Assembly: GCF_030818485.1 (NCBI RefSeq)
Contig: NZ_JAUTAJ010000004.1
Coordinates: 62,001-126,000, forward strand
Length of the DNA: 64,000 nucleotides
Source of the DNA: Pseudoroseomonas cervicalis
GTDB taxonomy: Bacteria > Pseudomonadota > Alphaproteobacteria > Acetobacterales > Acetobacteraceae
Reading direction: 5' to 3'
Position 1 is the stretch's first letter, and the number at the start of each line of letters is the position of its first letter. The position numbers were made by a program, and so were the translations under genes. A model generated the notes under the pieces. It made no database searches. It saw nothing but the letters and a program-made list of their open reading frames with translations, and was not told the origin of the DNA. Shown here piece after piece: positions 32,719-41,352 of this stretch.

Positions 32719-33336
32719 ATGGAGCAGGATGCGGCGCTGGCGCAGGATCTCTGCGCGCGTCTGTGCCATGATCTGGTGGGGCCGCTCGGCACCGTCGCCG
32801 GCGCGATCGACCTGCTGGGCGAGGATCCGGAAGCCGCCGAGCTGGCGCGCGACGCCGCCGCGGTGCTGCGCCGCCGGCTGAAATTCTGGCGCGCCGCCTG
32901 CGGCGCTGGCACCGGCCCGCTCTCGGTGCAGGAGGCGCTGACGCTGCTCGACGGCATGCCCGCCGGCGGCCGCGCCGTGCTGCGCCCCGAGGGCCTGGCC
33001 GAGGCCGAGGTGCTGGGCGCCCCCGAGGCGCAGCTGCTGCTGGCCGCCGCCATGCTGGCCGGGGAGGCGCTGCCGCGTGGCGGCACGGTGCGGCTGCTGC
33101 GCCATCCGGGCGGCGGGCTGGCGGTGCTGCCGGAAGGGCGCGGCGCCGCCTGGCCCGCGGCGCTGGCCGCCGTGCTGACCGGCGAGGCCGAGCCCGGCCC
33201 GCGCACCGTGCTGGCGGCGATGCTGGGCAGGCTGGCGGCCCAGGCCGAGTGGGAGGTAATGCTGCTGCCGCCCGGCGAAGGCCCGGCCAGCCCGGGCGAG
33301 GCCGCCGCCGCCCTGCTGCTGGCACCCCGCGCCTGA
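32719..33336 (+). CDS. chpT: Histidine phosphotransferase ChpT
   Basis: 205 residues. The N-terminal dimerisation/phosphotransfer helix contains LCARLCHDLVGPLGTVAGAIDLLGED, with H17 as the phosphorylated His. It is followed by a degenerate Bergerat-like C-terminal domain without ATP-binding motifs, the hallmark of ChpT. ChpT relays phosphate from hybrid kinase CckA to CtrA and CpdR. CAGGAGG precedes ATG 32719. The gene lies 114 bases ahead of cheA, and ctrA lies at the far end of the che operon. No cckA is in the window. Confidence 0.85.
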   Translation: MEQDAALAQDLCARLCHDLVGPLGTVAGAIDLLGEDPEAAELARDAAAVLRRRLKFWRAACGAGTGPLSVQEALTLLDGMPAGGRAVLRPEGLAEAEVLGAPEAQLLLAAAMLAGEALPRGGTVRLLRHPGGGLAVLPEGRGAAWPAALAAVLTGEAEPGPRTVLAAMLGRLAAQAEWEVMLLPPGEGPASPGEAAAALLLAPRA

Positions 33337-33450
33337 GGCGCGGCGGCGCCCGCGCCGGCGCCGCGAGGCGTCACCACATGGCACCTGCCTTTACCCTTTC
33401 TTCGCGCTCCTCGCTCCAGTTTGCGGAACCGCCAGCCGCCGGGGAATGCG

Positions 33451-36132
33451 ATGGACGACCTTCTTGCAGACTTCCTGACCGAAACGAATGAGGGGCTGGC
33501 GTCGCTCGACGTGGCGCTGCTGAAGCTGGAGAAGGCGCCGGACGACAAGCCGACCCTGTCGGAAATCTTCCGCAGCGTGCACACCATCAAGGGCACCTGC
33601 GGCTTCCTCGGCCTGTCGCGGCTGGAGAAGGTGGCGCATGCCGCCGAGAATGTGCTCGGCAAGTATCGCGACGGCTCGCTGAAGGTGACGCCCGAGGGCA
33701 TCACCCTGATCCTCTCCGCGATCGACTGCCTGAAGACCATCGTCGCCGGGCTGGAAGCCTCGGGCAGCGAGCCGCAGGGCGACGACACCCGGCTGATCGC
33801 GGCGCTGGACGCCGCCTGGCGCGGCGAGATGCCGGTCGCGCCCGGGGCCGCCCCGGCGGCCGCCGCCCCCGCCGCCGAAGCGCCGCCGGCCGCCGGCACG
33901 CTGGCGGTCGATCCCTTCGCCGAGCCGGCCGCCGAGGCCGCTGCGCCCGCCACGGCGCCGGAGCCGGTGGCCGAGGCGCCATCCCTGCCGACCCCGCCGC
34001 CGCCGCCCGTGGTGAACGCCGCCGCCGAGACCGAGGCCGCGCCGGCCGCCGCCGCCGCCGCGCCGGCCGGCGGCGGGGGCGCCGCGCCGCCGCAGACCAT
34101 CCGCGTCGCGGTCGATGTGCTGGAAGACCTGATGACGCTGGTGAGCGAGCTGGTGCTGACCCGCAACCAGCTGCTGCAGCTGGTGCGTGCGCGCAGCGAC
34201 GCGGCGCTGACCGTGCCGCTGCAGCGCCTCTCCCACATCACCTCCGAGCTGCAGGAAGGGGTGATGAAGACCCGCATGCAGCCGATCGGCAATGCCTGGC
34301 AGAAGCTGCCGCGCATCGTGCGCGACCTGGCGAACGAGCTGGGCAAGAAGATCGAGCTGGTGATGAAGGGCGCCGAGACCGAGCTGGACCGGCAGGTGCT
34401 GGAGCTGATCAAGGACCCGCTGACGCATATGGTGCGCAACAGCGGCGATCACGGGCTGGAGACGCCCGAGCAGCGCCGCGCCGCCGGCAAGCCCGAGCTC
34501 GGGCGGGTGATGCTGAACGCCTATCACGAGGGCGGCCACATCATCATCGAGATCGGCGATGATGGCCGCGGCCTGTCGGTCGAGAAGATCAAGGCCAAGG
34601 TGCTGAGCCAGGGGCTGGCGACCGAGGCCGAGATCGCCGGGATGAGCGAGCGGGAGGTGCAGCACTTCATCTTCCGCGCCGGCTTCTCCACCGCCGCCGC
34701 CATCACCTCGGTCTCCGGCCGCGGCGTCGGCATGGATGTGGTGAAGACCAATGTGGAGAAGATCGGCGGCACCATCGACCTGCGCTCGGTCGAGGGCAAG
34801 GGCACGACCTTCTTCATCAAGATCCCGCTGACGCTGGCCATTGTCTCGGCGCTGATCGTCGAGGCCGGCGGCGAGCGCTTCGCCATCCCGCAGATCGGCG
34901 TGGTCGAGCTGGTGCGCGCCGGCGGCAGCAGCGAGGGCGCGCAGATCGAGCGCATCCATGCGACGCCGGTGATGCGGCTGCGCGACAAGCTGCTGCCGCT
35001 GGTCTCGCTGTCGCGGCTGCTGCAGCTGGACAGCCGGGCGGAGGATGCCAAGCCGGATGAGGGCTTCGTGGTCGTCACCCAGGTCGGCGCCAATGTCTTC
35101 GGCATCATCGTCGACAAGGTGTTCGACACCGAGGAGATCGTGGTCAAGCCGGTGGCGCCGATCCTGCGCCATGTGACGATGTTCAGCGGCAACACCATCC
35201 TGGGCGATGGCAGCGTCATCATGATCCTCGACCCCAACGGCATCGCCCGCGCCACGGGGGTGGGCGCCGACGGGCCGAGCGAGGATGCGACGCGCGGCCC
35301 CGAGGGCCTGCGCGGCCAGCGCTCCTCGGAGCGCACGGCGCTGCTGCTGTTCCGCGCCGGCGACGACACGCCGAAGGCGGTGCCGCTCGGCCTGGTCGCG
35401 CGGCTGGAGGATCTGCCGGCCGAGAGCATCGAGCATTCCGGCGGCAAGACGCTGGTGCAGTATCGCGGCAAGCTGATGCCGCTGATCCCGATGTCGCCGA
35501 GCTGGATGCCGCCCGAGCCGGGACGCCGCCAGGCGGTGCTGGTGTTCAACGACCGCGACCGCAGCATGGGGCTGATGGTGGATGCCATCCTCGACGTGAT
35601 CGAGGAGCATCTGATGGTCGAGGGCACCAGCGAGCTGTCGGGCTATCTCGGCAGCGCGGTGATCGGCGGCAAGGTGACGGATGTCATGGATTGCGCCTGG
35701 TGGCTGCGCCAGGCCGGCGATGACTGGTTTCGCCCGCCCAGCATGACGCAGGCGACCAAGCGTGTGCTGCTGGTCGAGGACAGCGCCTTCTTCCGCCACC
35801 TGCTGGTGCCGGGGCTGACCGCCGCGGGCTATGAGGTGGTGGCGGTGGATACCGGGCTGCAGGCGCTGCAGCTGCGCGACCAGGGCGCGATGTTCGACAT
35901 CATCATCTCCGACATCGAGATGCCGGAGCTGGACGGGATGGGCCTGGCGCGCGCCGTGCGCGCCGAGGGCGGCTGGCGCCATGTGCCGATGATCGCGCTG
36001 AGCGGCCGCGTCGATCCGGAGCAGGTGCGCATCGCGCACGAGGCCGGCTTCATCGAATACATCGGCAAGTCGGATCGCGACGCGCTGCTGGCCTCGCTGC
36101 AGCAGCACATGCCGCTGCCGGCGACGCTCTGA
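33451..36132 (+). CDS. cheA: Hybrid chemotaxis histidine kinase CheA with C-terminal receiver
   Basis: 893 residues. Order: Hpt domain with phospho-His H44 (SVHTIKGTCGFL), Ala/Pro-rich linker (about 130-220), dimerisation helices, HATPase with N-box HMVRNSGDHGLE and GRGVGMDVV, and a CheW-like domain. A second, weaker CheW-like domain (from about 625, RTALLLFRAGDD) follows, then a receiver with D821 (IISDIEMPELDG). No CheY/CheB-binding P2 domain is evident. The built-in receiver is typical of Che systems that drive outputs other than simple flagellar switching, though that cannot be concluded here. ATG 33451 with GGGGA upstream is chosen over an earlier TTG. First gene of cheA-W-Y-B-R. Confidence 0.95.
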   Translation: MDDLLADFLTETNEGLASLDVALLKLEKAPDDKPTLSEIFRSVHTIKGTCGFLGLSRLEKVAHAAENVLGKYRDGSLKVTPEGITLILSAIDCLKTIVAGLEASGSEPQGDDTRLIAALDAAWRGEMPVAPGAAPAAAAPAAEAPPAAGTLAVDPFAEPAAEAAAPATAPEPVAEAPSLPTPPPPPVVNAAAETEAAPAAAAAAPAGGGGAAPPQTIRVAVDVLEDLMTLVSELVLTRNQLLQLVRARSDAALTVPLQRLSHITSELQEGVMKTRMQPIGNAWQKLPRIVRDLANELGKKIELVMKGAETELDRQVLELIKDPLTHMVRNSGDHGLETPEQRRAAGKPELGRVMLNAYHEGGHIIIEIGDDGRGLSVEKIKAKVLSQGLATEAEIAGMSEREVQHFIFRAGFSTAAAITSVSGRGVGMDVVKTNVEKIGGTIDLRSVEGKGTTFFIKIPLTLAIVSALIVEAGGERFAIPQIGVVELVRAGGSSEGAQIERIHATPVMRLRDKLLPLVSLSRLLQLDSRAEDAKPDEGFVVVTQVGANVFGIIVDKVFDTEEIVVKPVAPILRHVTMFSGNTILGDGSVIMILDPNGIARATGVGADGPSEDATRGPEGLRGQRSSERTALLLFRAGDDTPKAVPLGLVARLEDLPAESIEHSGGKTLVQYRGKLMPLIPMSPSWMPPEPGRRQAVLVFNDRDRSMGLMVDAILDVIEEHLMVEGTSELSGYLGSAVIGGKVTDVMDCAWWLRQAGDDWFRPPSMTQATKRVLLVEDSAFFRHLLVPGLTAAGYEVVAVDTGLQALQLRDQGAMFDIIISDIEMPELDGMGLARAVRAEGGWRHVPMIALSGRVDPEQVRIAHEAGFIEYIGKSDRDALLASLQQHMPLPATL

Positions 36133-36139
36133 GGAGGGG

Positions 36140-36637
36140 ATGATGCAGACACAGATGCGAACCGGCGGCACCGCCCCATCCCGTCCCGCCGTGGCCGGGC
36201 TGGGCGACAGCGCGGCGGAGATGTTCCTGACGTTGACGGTGGCGGGCCAGCTCTGCGGCGTGCCGGTGCTGGCGGTGCGCGACATCCTGTCCTCCCAGGC
36301 GATCACGCGGGTACCGCTGGCGCCGCGCGAGGTGGCGGGCAGCCTCAATCTGCGCGGCCGCATCGTCACCGCGATCGATCTGCGGCGGCGGCTCGGCCTG
36401 CCGGAGCGCGCCGCCAATGCGGGGCCGCCGATGAGCGTGGTCGTCGAGCAGGGCGGCGAACTCTACAGCCTGCTGTCGGATTCGGTGGGCGAGGTGGTGC
36501 CGCTGCCGGGGGATGGCTTCGCCGGCAATCCGCCGACGCTGGATCCGGTCTGGCGCGACGTGTCGCGCGGCGTGCACCGCCAGGATGAGCGGCTGCTGAT
36601 CGTTCTCGATGTGGATCGCATTCTGGCGATCGGTTGA
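36140..36637 (+). CDS. cheW: Chemotaxis coupling protein CheW
   Basis: 165 residues. SH3-like CheW fold starting MFLTLTVAGQLCGVPVLAVRDILS, with the receptor/CheA-binding loop REVAGSLNLRGRIVTAIDLRRRLGL. It ends in ERLLIVLDVDRILA, the usual C-terminal strand. A 25-residue N-terminal extension is present. It follows cheA by 7 bases with GAGGAGGGG upstream. It couples the hybrid CheA to methyl-accepting receptors such as the one at 46.4 kb. Confidence 0.95.
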   Translation: MMQTQMRTGGTAPSRPAVAGLGDSAAEMFLTLTVAGQLCGVPVLAVRDILSSQAITRVPLAPREVAGSLNLRGRIVTAIDLRRRLGLPERAANAGPPMSVVVEQGGELYSLLSDSVGEVVPLPGDGFAGNPPTLDPVWRDVSRGVHRQDERLLIVLDVDRILAIG

Positions 36638-36650
36638 AGGAGAGGGTGTG

Positions 36651-37043
36651 ATGGACGAGGCGCTGACCTGCCTGGTGGTCGATGACAGCCGCGTCGTGCG
36701 CAAGGCCGCGCGTCGCATCCTGGAGCGGCACGGCTTCACCGTGACCGAGGCGGAGGATGGCCAGCAGGCGCTGCATGCCTGCCGCGCCGCGCTGCCGCGC
36801 CTGGTGCTGCTGGACTGGAACATGCCGGTGATGGACGGGCTGGAATTCCTCAAGGCGGCGCGGGCGGAGTTCGGCCCGGACGAGCCGGTGATCATGCTCT
36901 GCACCACCGAGAGCGAGTTCGACCGCATCGTCATGGCGCTGGGCGCCGGCGCGCAGGAATACATCATGAAGCCGTTCGACGACGCCATCATGACCGGCAA
37001 GCTGGTGCAGCTGGGCTTCGTGGCGGAAGAAGCCGAGCCGTGA
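36651..37043 (+). CDS. cheY: CheY-type response regulator
   Basis: 130 residues, a single receiver domain: acidic pocket DDS (residues 11-13), phospho-Asp D55 in LLDWNMPVMDG, switch Thr in CTTES and Lys in YIMKPFD. No output domain. It signals by protein contact, classically with the flagellar motor; no motor genes are in the window. GGAGAG precedes ATG 36651. The cheB start overlaps its stop (GTGA). Confidence 0.94.
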   Translation: MDEALTCLVVDDSRVVRKAARRILERHGFTVTEAEDGQQALHACRAALPRLVLLDWNMPVMDGLEFLKAARAEFGPDEPVIMLCTTESEFDRIVMALGAGAQEYIMKPFDDAIMTGKLVQLGFVAEEAEP

Positions 37044-38266
37044 CGCTGGCGCTGCCCGACCGGGCGGCGCAGGCGGACCGGCCGGTGCGCGTGATGCTGT
37101 GCGATGACAGCCCCACCGTCCGCTCCGCCTTCGCGCGCATCCTGGAATCGGATCCGGCGGTGCAGGTGGTGGCGCGGGTGGGCGATGGCCAGCAGGCGCT
37201 GGACACGCTGCACACCCTGCCTCGCGAGACCCGGCCGCAGGTGATGCTGCTGGATCTCGAAATGCCGGTGATGGATGGCATGACGGCGCTGCCGCTGCTG
37301 CTGAAGGCGCAGCCCTCGCTCGCCGTGATCGTCGCCAGCGCGCTGACCCAGCGCGGGGCGGAGGTCACCATGGCGGCGATGCGCGCCGGCGCCGCCGATT
37401 ACGTCCCCAAGCCCAGGGCGGCGGAGGGCGGGATGAGCGATCCCGGCTTCCGTGCCGAGCTGCTGGCCAAGGTGAAAGGCTGGGCGCGCATGCGGGCGCC
37501 ACCGACACAGATCCCGGGCGCGGTGTCGCCCCCTGCGCCGCCCAGGCCCGGGCTGCGCGCGCCCTCGCCGTTGGCGGGGGGCGTGCCGGTGGGCATGACG
37601 GCCGGCGGGCCGGCGGGGCTGGCGGCGGCGGCGCCGCAGCGTGCCCTGGCGGGGGCGGGGAAGAAGCCGCGGCTGCTGGCCATCGGTTCCTCCACCGGCG
37701 GGCCGCAGGCGCTGGCCGGCTTCGTCCGGCGCCTGACCACGCCGCTGCCGGTGCCGATCGTCATCGTGCAGCACATGCCGGCCGGCTTCACCGCCATGCT
37801 GGCCGATCACCTCTCCCGCCTGGGCGGGCCGCAGGCGGCCGAGGCGAAGGAGGGCGAGGCGCTGCTGCCGGGGCGCATCTATGTGGCGCCGGGCGACCGG
37901 CATCTGCTGGTGGAGGCGGCGGCGGCCGGGCTGCAGGCCCGGCTGACCATGGATCCGCCCGAGAATTTCTGCCGCCCCGCCGTGGACCCGATGCTGCGCA
38001 GCGCCGCCAAGGCCTGCGAGGGGCGGGTCCTGGCCGTCATCCTCACCGGGATGGGGCAGGACGGCATGCTGGGCTGCAAGGCGGTGGCCGCCGCCGGCGG
38101 CATGGTGCTGGCCCAGGACGAGGCTTCCAGCGTGGTCTGGGGCATGCCGGGGGCGGTGGCGAAGGCGGGGCTGGCGCAGGCGCTGCTGCCGCCGGAACAG
38201 CTGGCCGACAAGGTTTTGGCGCAATTCGGAACGGCGGGCCTGTCCTCCGCCGGAGGGGTGGCATGA
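37040..38266 (+). CDS. cheB: Chemotaxis response regulator protein-glutamate methylesterase CheB
   Basis: 408 residues. The N-terminal receiver has phospho-Asp D72 (LLDLEMPVMDG) and a Pro/Gly-rich linker runs about 150-205. The methylesterase domain has the catalytic Ser in IGSSTGGPQAL, His in VQHMPAGF and Asp in LTGMGQDGMLG. It removes methyl groups from receptor glutamates and deamidates Gln. Starts with GTG 37040 overlapping the cheY stop; its own stop overlaps the cheR ATG. The tight order Y-B-R implies one transcript. Confidence 0.96.
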   Translation: MTLALPDRAAQADRPVRVMLCDDSPTVRSAFARILESDPAVQVVARVGDGQQALDTLHTLPRETRPQVMLLDLEMPVMDGMTALPLLLKAQPSLAVIVASALTQRGAEVTMAAMRAGAADYVPKPRAAEGGMSDPGFRAELLAKVKGWARMRAPPTQIPGAVSPPAPPRPGLRAPSPLAGGVPVGMTAGGPAGLAAAAPQRALAGAGKKPRLLAIGSSTGGPQALAGFVRRLTTPLPVPIVIVQHMPAGFTAMLADHLSRLGGPQAAEAKEGEALLPGRIYVAPGDRHLLVEAAAAGLQARLTMDPPENFCRPAVDPMLRSAAKACEGRVLAVILTGMGQDGMLGCKAVAAAGGMVLAQDEASSVVWGMPGAVAKAGLAQALLPPEQLADKVLAQFGTAGLSSAGGVA

Positions 38267-39069
38267 ACGCGGATAGTTTCGCCTCGATCGCGGCGCTGGT
38301 GAAGGCGCGCTCCGGCATCGTCCTGACGCCGGACAAGGAATACATGCTGGATACGCGCCTGGCGCCGATCCTGAAGCAGGAGGGCATTGCCAGCCTGGAT
38401 CTGCTGGCCATCCGGCTGAAGGATGCGCGGGCGGAGACGCTGGCGCGCGCGGTGACGGAGGCGCTGACCACCAATGAAAGCAGCTTCTTCCGCGACGGCA
38501 AGCCCTTCGACCATCTGAAGCGGCTGCTGCCGAAGCTGCAGACGGCGCGGCCGCCGGGGCACAAATTCCGCATCTGGTCGGCCGCCTGCTCGACCGGGCA
38601 GGAGGCCTATTCCATCTCCATGGTGCTGCGCGAGGCCGGCATCCGCGAGGCCGAGATCTATGGCAGCGACCTGTCGCGCGAGGTGGTGGAGCGGGCGCGC
38701 GACGGCGTCTTCACCCAGTTCGAGGTGCAGCGCGGCCTGCCGGTGCAGATGCTGGTGAAGTACTTCAAGCAGGAAAGCGGCAAATGGCGCGTGGCGCCCG
38801 AGCTGCGCGCCATGGCGCGGTTCGAGGAGCGCAACCTGCTGGGCGACCACCGGCAGCTCGGCCGGTTCGACGTGATCTTCTGCCGCAATGTGCTGATCTA
38901 TTTCGACCCGCCGACCAAGGGCAAGGTGCTGAACGCCCTGGCCGCGCAGCTGGCGCCGGATGGGGTGCTCTATCTCGGCGGCGCGGAGACGGTGCTGGGC
39001 CTGACCGACCGGCTGGTGCCGGTGACCGGCGAGCGTGGCGCCTATGCGCTGGCCGGCGCCCATGCCTGA
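38263..39069 (+). CDS. cheR: Chemotaxis protein methyltransferase CheR
   Basis: 268 residues. An N-terminal helical domain with TTNESSFFRDGKPFDHL is followed by the SAM-binding core IWSAACSTGQEAYSISM, the acidic YGSDLSREVVERAR and FDVIFCRNVLIYFD, all classical CheR motifs. It methylates receptor glutamates using SAM, opposing CheB. The ATG overlaps the cheB stop by 4 bases. Last gene of the operon, followed by a strong terminator shared with ctrA. Confidence 0.96.
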   Translation: MNADSFASIAALVKARSGIVLTPDKEYMLDTRLAPILKQEGIASLDLLAIRLKDARAETLARAVTEALTTNESSFFRDGKPFDHLKRLLPKLQTARPPGHKFRIWSAACSTGQEAYSISMVLREAGIREAEIYGSDLSREVVERARDGVFTQFEVQRGLPVQMLVKYFKQESGKWRVAPELRAMARFEERNLLGDHRQLGRFDVIFCRNVLIYFDPPTKGKVLNALAAQLAPDGVLYLGGAETVLGLTDRLVPVTGERGAYALAGAHA

Positions 39070-39089
39070 CAGGGTGCGGGCCTGATGCG

Positions 39090-39122
39090 AAAGGGGGGCC
39101 GGCGGTTGAGCCGGCCCCCTTT
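39090..39122. terminator. Bidirectional terminator between cheR and ctrA
   Basis: AAAGGGGGGCCGGC pairs with GCCGGCCCCCTTT (one bulged G). Both arms end in A/T runs and the hairpin sits in the 63-base gap between convergent genes. Confidence 0.85.
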
Positions 39123-39132
39123 CCGCTGCGCC

Positions 39133-39891
39133 TCAGGCGACGGGCTGAGGCTGGTTCTGGGGCTGCGGGGCGACGGCCGCCGCCGGCATCTCCGGCACCG
39201 GGAAGCGGGCGGACAGGCCGGTCGGGTCGCGCAGCACATAGCCGCGGCCCCAGACGGTGCCGATCAGCTCGCCCGCCCCGGCCTGGGCCAGCTTCTTGCG
39301 CAGCTTGCAGATGAAGACATCGATGATCTTCGCCTCGGGCTCGTCGATGCCGCCATAGAGATGGTTCAGGAACACCTCCTTGGTCAGCACCAGGCCCTTG
39401 CGCAGCACCAGCAGCTCCAGGATGGCGTATTCCTTGCCGGTCAGGTGCACTTCGCGCTCATTCACCCGCACATCGCGCGAGCCGAGATTGAGCGTCAGCG
39501 GCCCGACCGAGAGCGTCGGCTGGCTGAAGCCCTTGGCGCGGCGGATGATGGCCTGGATGCGCGCCATCAGCTCCTGCTGGTCGAAGGGCTTGGTGATGAA
39601 GTCGTCGGCGCCCATGCCGAAGGCCTTCACCTTGGCCTGCGGCCGCGACAGGCCGGAGAGGATCAGCACCGGGGTTTCCACGCGGTTGCCGCGCAGCCGG
39701 CGGACGACCTCATACCCCTCCATGTCGGGCAGCATGATGTCCAGGATGATGATGTCGTAATCGTAGAGCCCGGCCAGCTCCAGCGCTTCCTCGCCGGTGC
39801 CGGCGGTGTCGGCGATCATCGCCGAGGCCTTCAGCATCATCGCGACGCCGCGGGCGGTGGTCAGGTCGTCCTCAACCAGAAGCACACGCAT
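39133..39891 (-). CDS. ctrA: Cell-cycle response regulator CtrA
   Basis: 252 residues, OmpR-type. The receiver starts MRVLLVEDD with phospho-Asp D51 in [18 protein letters not shown]. The DNA-binding winged helix has the near-invariant CtrA wording [36 protein letters not shown] and [14 protein letters not shown], then [12 protein letters not shown] ~20-residue Pro/Gln/Ala-rich C-terminal tail is added. CtrA controls cell-cycle, flagellar and chemotaxis genes in alphaproteobacteria and receives phosphate from ChpT, whose gene heads the adjacent cluster. ATG 39891 has GGAGG 8 bases upstream; an in-frame extension upstream is not typical of CtrA. Confidence 0.95.
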   Translation of the reverse strand: MRVLLVEDDLTTARGVAMMLKASAMIADTAGTGEEALELAGLYDYDIIILDIMLPDMEGYEVVRRLRGNRVETPVLILSGLSRPQAKVKAFGMGADDFITKPFDQQELMARIQAIIRRAKGFSQPTLSVGPLTLNLGSRDVRVNEREVHLTGKEYAILELLVLRKGLVLTKEVFLNHLYGGIDEPEAKIIDVFICKLRKKLAQAGAGELIGTVWGRGYVLRDPTGLSARFPVPEMPAAAVAPQPQNQPQPVA

Positions 39892-40163
39892 CTCTCGGTC
39901 CTCCACAATCCCTGCGTGCATTCTTACCACTTTCGCGAGAGTGGCGAAGCGGTTTTTCACCTTTGAGACGTTTTAATAATCGAGACACAGTTTAAAAAAA
40001 CGAAAAACCGAGTGCCGAAATCGCCATTTGATGCGACATCGCCGCGGTGGGGTGAAAGAAAACAACGATTTATGGGGATGGCGCGCAATGGCGCCGGACG
40101 GGGCGAGGCGCCCTGCAGCGCCTCGCCTCCAGGTTGAGTGCATAACCAGCGGTTGAGGGCTGC
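39892..40163 (-). promoter_or_regulatory. AT-rich upstream region of ctrA
   Basis: 272 bases without a gene, markedly AT-richer than the window around 39945-40025. Two TTAA half-sites occur on the minus strand in ATTATTAAAACG and TTTTTTTAAACTG, 15 bases apart rather than the 7 of a full CtrA site. Autoregulation is plausible from knowledge of the family but not shown here. Confidence 0.4.
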
Positions 40164-40277
40164 TCAGCCCTTCAGGATCCAGCGAATCAGCCCGGCCACC
40201 ACCGTCAGGCTGGCCACGCCGCCCAGCCAGAGCAGCAGGAACCAGCCCAGCCGCTGCAGCGCCTTGGGCGCCGCCAT
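40164..40277 (-). CDS. DUF2474 / CydX-like small subunit of the bd oxidase
   Basis: 37 residues with one membrane helix: MAAPKALQRLGWFLLLWLGG, then VASLTVVAGLIRWILKG. The conserved W-F-L-L-L-W pattern and a basic N-terminus match DUF2474 peptides encoded after cioAB. Its ATG overlaps the cydB stop (ATGA), so it is translationally coupled. Such small subunits stabilise the oxidase haems. It is easily missed because of its size. Confidence 0.85.
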   Translation of the reverse strand: MAAPKALQRLGWFLLLWLGGVASLTVVAGLIRWILKG

Positions 40278-41341
40278 CAGTGGTAGCCCTCGCCCACCCG
40301 CACCTTCCCGCGGAAGATCCAGTAGGTGTAGGCGGTGTAGCCCAGGATGATCGGCAGCAGCACCACCGCCCCCACCAGCAGGAAGGCCAGGGAGGAGGGG
40401 GCGGCGGCGGCGTCCCAGATGGTGATGCTGGGCGGCACGATATGCGGCCAGAGGCTGATGCCGAGCCCGGTATAGGACAGGAAGAACCAGCCCAGCGCGT
40501 AGAGGAAGGGCGCGCCGTCGCGCCAGCGGAAATGCCGCCCCGTCGGGTCGTGCGCCGCCGCCGCCTCGCGCTCCGCCGTCGCCGGGATGGCGCGGAAGAA
40601 GCGCCAGGCGAGGAAGGCCACCAGGATCGGCACCGGCGCGGCGCGCAGCATCCAGGGCATGGCGAACCAGCGCTCGAAAAAGGCCGGCTGCAGGAAGGGC
40701 ATGATCAGGCTGACCAGGGCGATGGCGCCCAGCGTCGCGATGCCCAGGATGCGCGCCGCGCGGCGCGACTTGGCGGCGATCTCGCCCTCGGTGCGCCAGA
40801 TCAGCCAGCAGGCGCCGAGCAGCCCATAGCCTACCAGCAGCGCCAGCCCGGTCAGCAGGGAGAAGGGCGTCAGCCAGTCCCACCAGCCGCCGGCATAGGC
40901 GCGGTTCTCCACCCGGATGCCCTGCACCACGGCGCCGAGCGCGATGCCCTGGCAGAAGCCCGCCACATAGCTGCCCCAGGAGAAGGCGCGGTCCCACCAG
41001 GTCTGCGCCCGCTTCGTCGCCGCCTTGAAGCGCATCTCGAAGGAGACGCCACGGAAGATCAGCGCCAGCAGCATCAGGATCAGCGGCAGGTAGATGGCGG
41101 GGAAGATGGTGGCATAAGCCAGCGGGAAGACGGCGAAGAGGCCGGCGCCGCCCATCACCAGCCAGGTCTCGTTGCCGTCCCAGACGGGGGCCACGGAATT
41201 GACCATCACGTCGCGCTCATCCTTCTCCCGGAACCAGGGGAAGAGGATGCCGAGGCCGAGATCGAACCCGTCCATCACCACATAGAGGAAGACGGCGGTG
41301 GCGATCAGCATCGCCCAGATCAGCGGAAGGTGCTGTTCCAT
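40277..41341 (-). CDS. cydB: Cytochrome bd-type quinol oxidase subunit II (CioB/CydB)
   Basis: 354 residues with eight or nine membrane spans. Opens with LIWAMLIATAVFLYVVMDGFDLGLGILFP, the classic subunit II motif, followed by VWDGNETWLVMGGAGLFAVFP. It pairs with subunit I in the inner membrane to oxidise ubiquinol and reduce O2 to water without pumping protons. 11-base gap after cydA, 4-base overlap with the DUF2474 gene. Confidence 0.96.
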   Translation of the reverse strand: MEQHLPLIWAMLIATAVFLYVVMDGFDLGLGILFPWFREKDERDVMVNSVAPVWDGNETWLVMGGAGLFAVFPLAYATIFPAIYLPLILMLLALIFRGVSFEMRFKAATKRAQTWWDRAFSWGSYVAGFCQGIALGAVVQGIRVENRAYAGGWWDWLTPFSLLTGLALLVGYGLLGACWLIWRTEGEIAAKSRRAARILGIATLGAIALVSLIMPFLQPAFFERWFAMPWMLRAAPVPILVAFLAWRFFRAIPATAEREAAAAHDPTGRHFRWRDGAPFLYALGWFFLSYTGLGISLWPHIVPPSITIWDAAAAPSSLAFLLVGAVVLLPIILGYTAYTYWIFRGKVRVGEGYH

Positions 41342-41352
41342 GGTCGTCCTCC

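Noticed and set aside
33391..36417. A 1008-codon minus-strand frame opposite cheA and cheW
   Set aside because: Antisense of cheA; composition is typical of GC-rich shadow frames.
39892..40163. A canonical CtrA site TTAA-N7-TTAA upstream of ctrA
   Set aside because: Only half-sites 15 bases apart are present, so a full site cannot be claimed.
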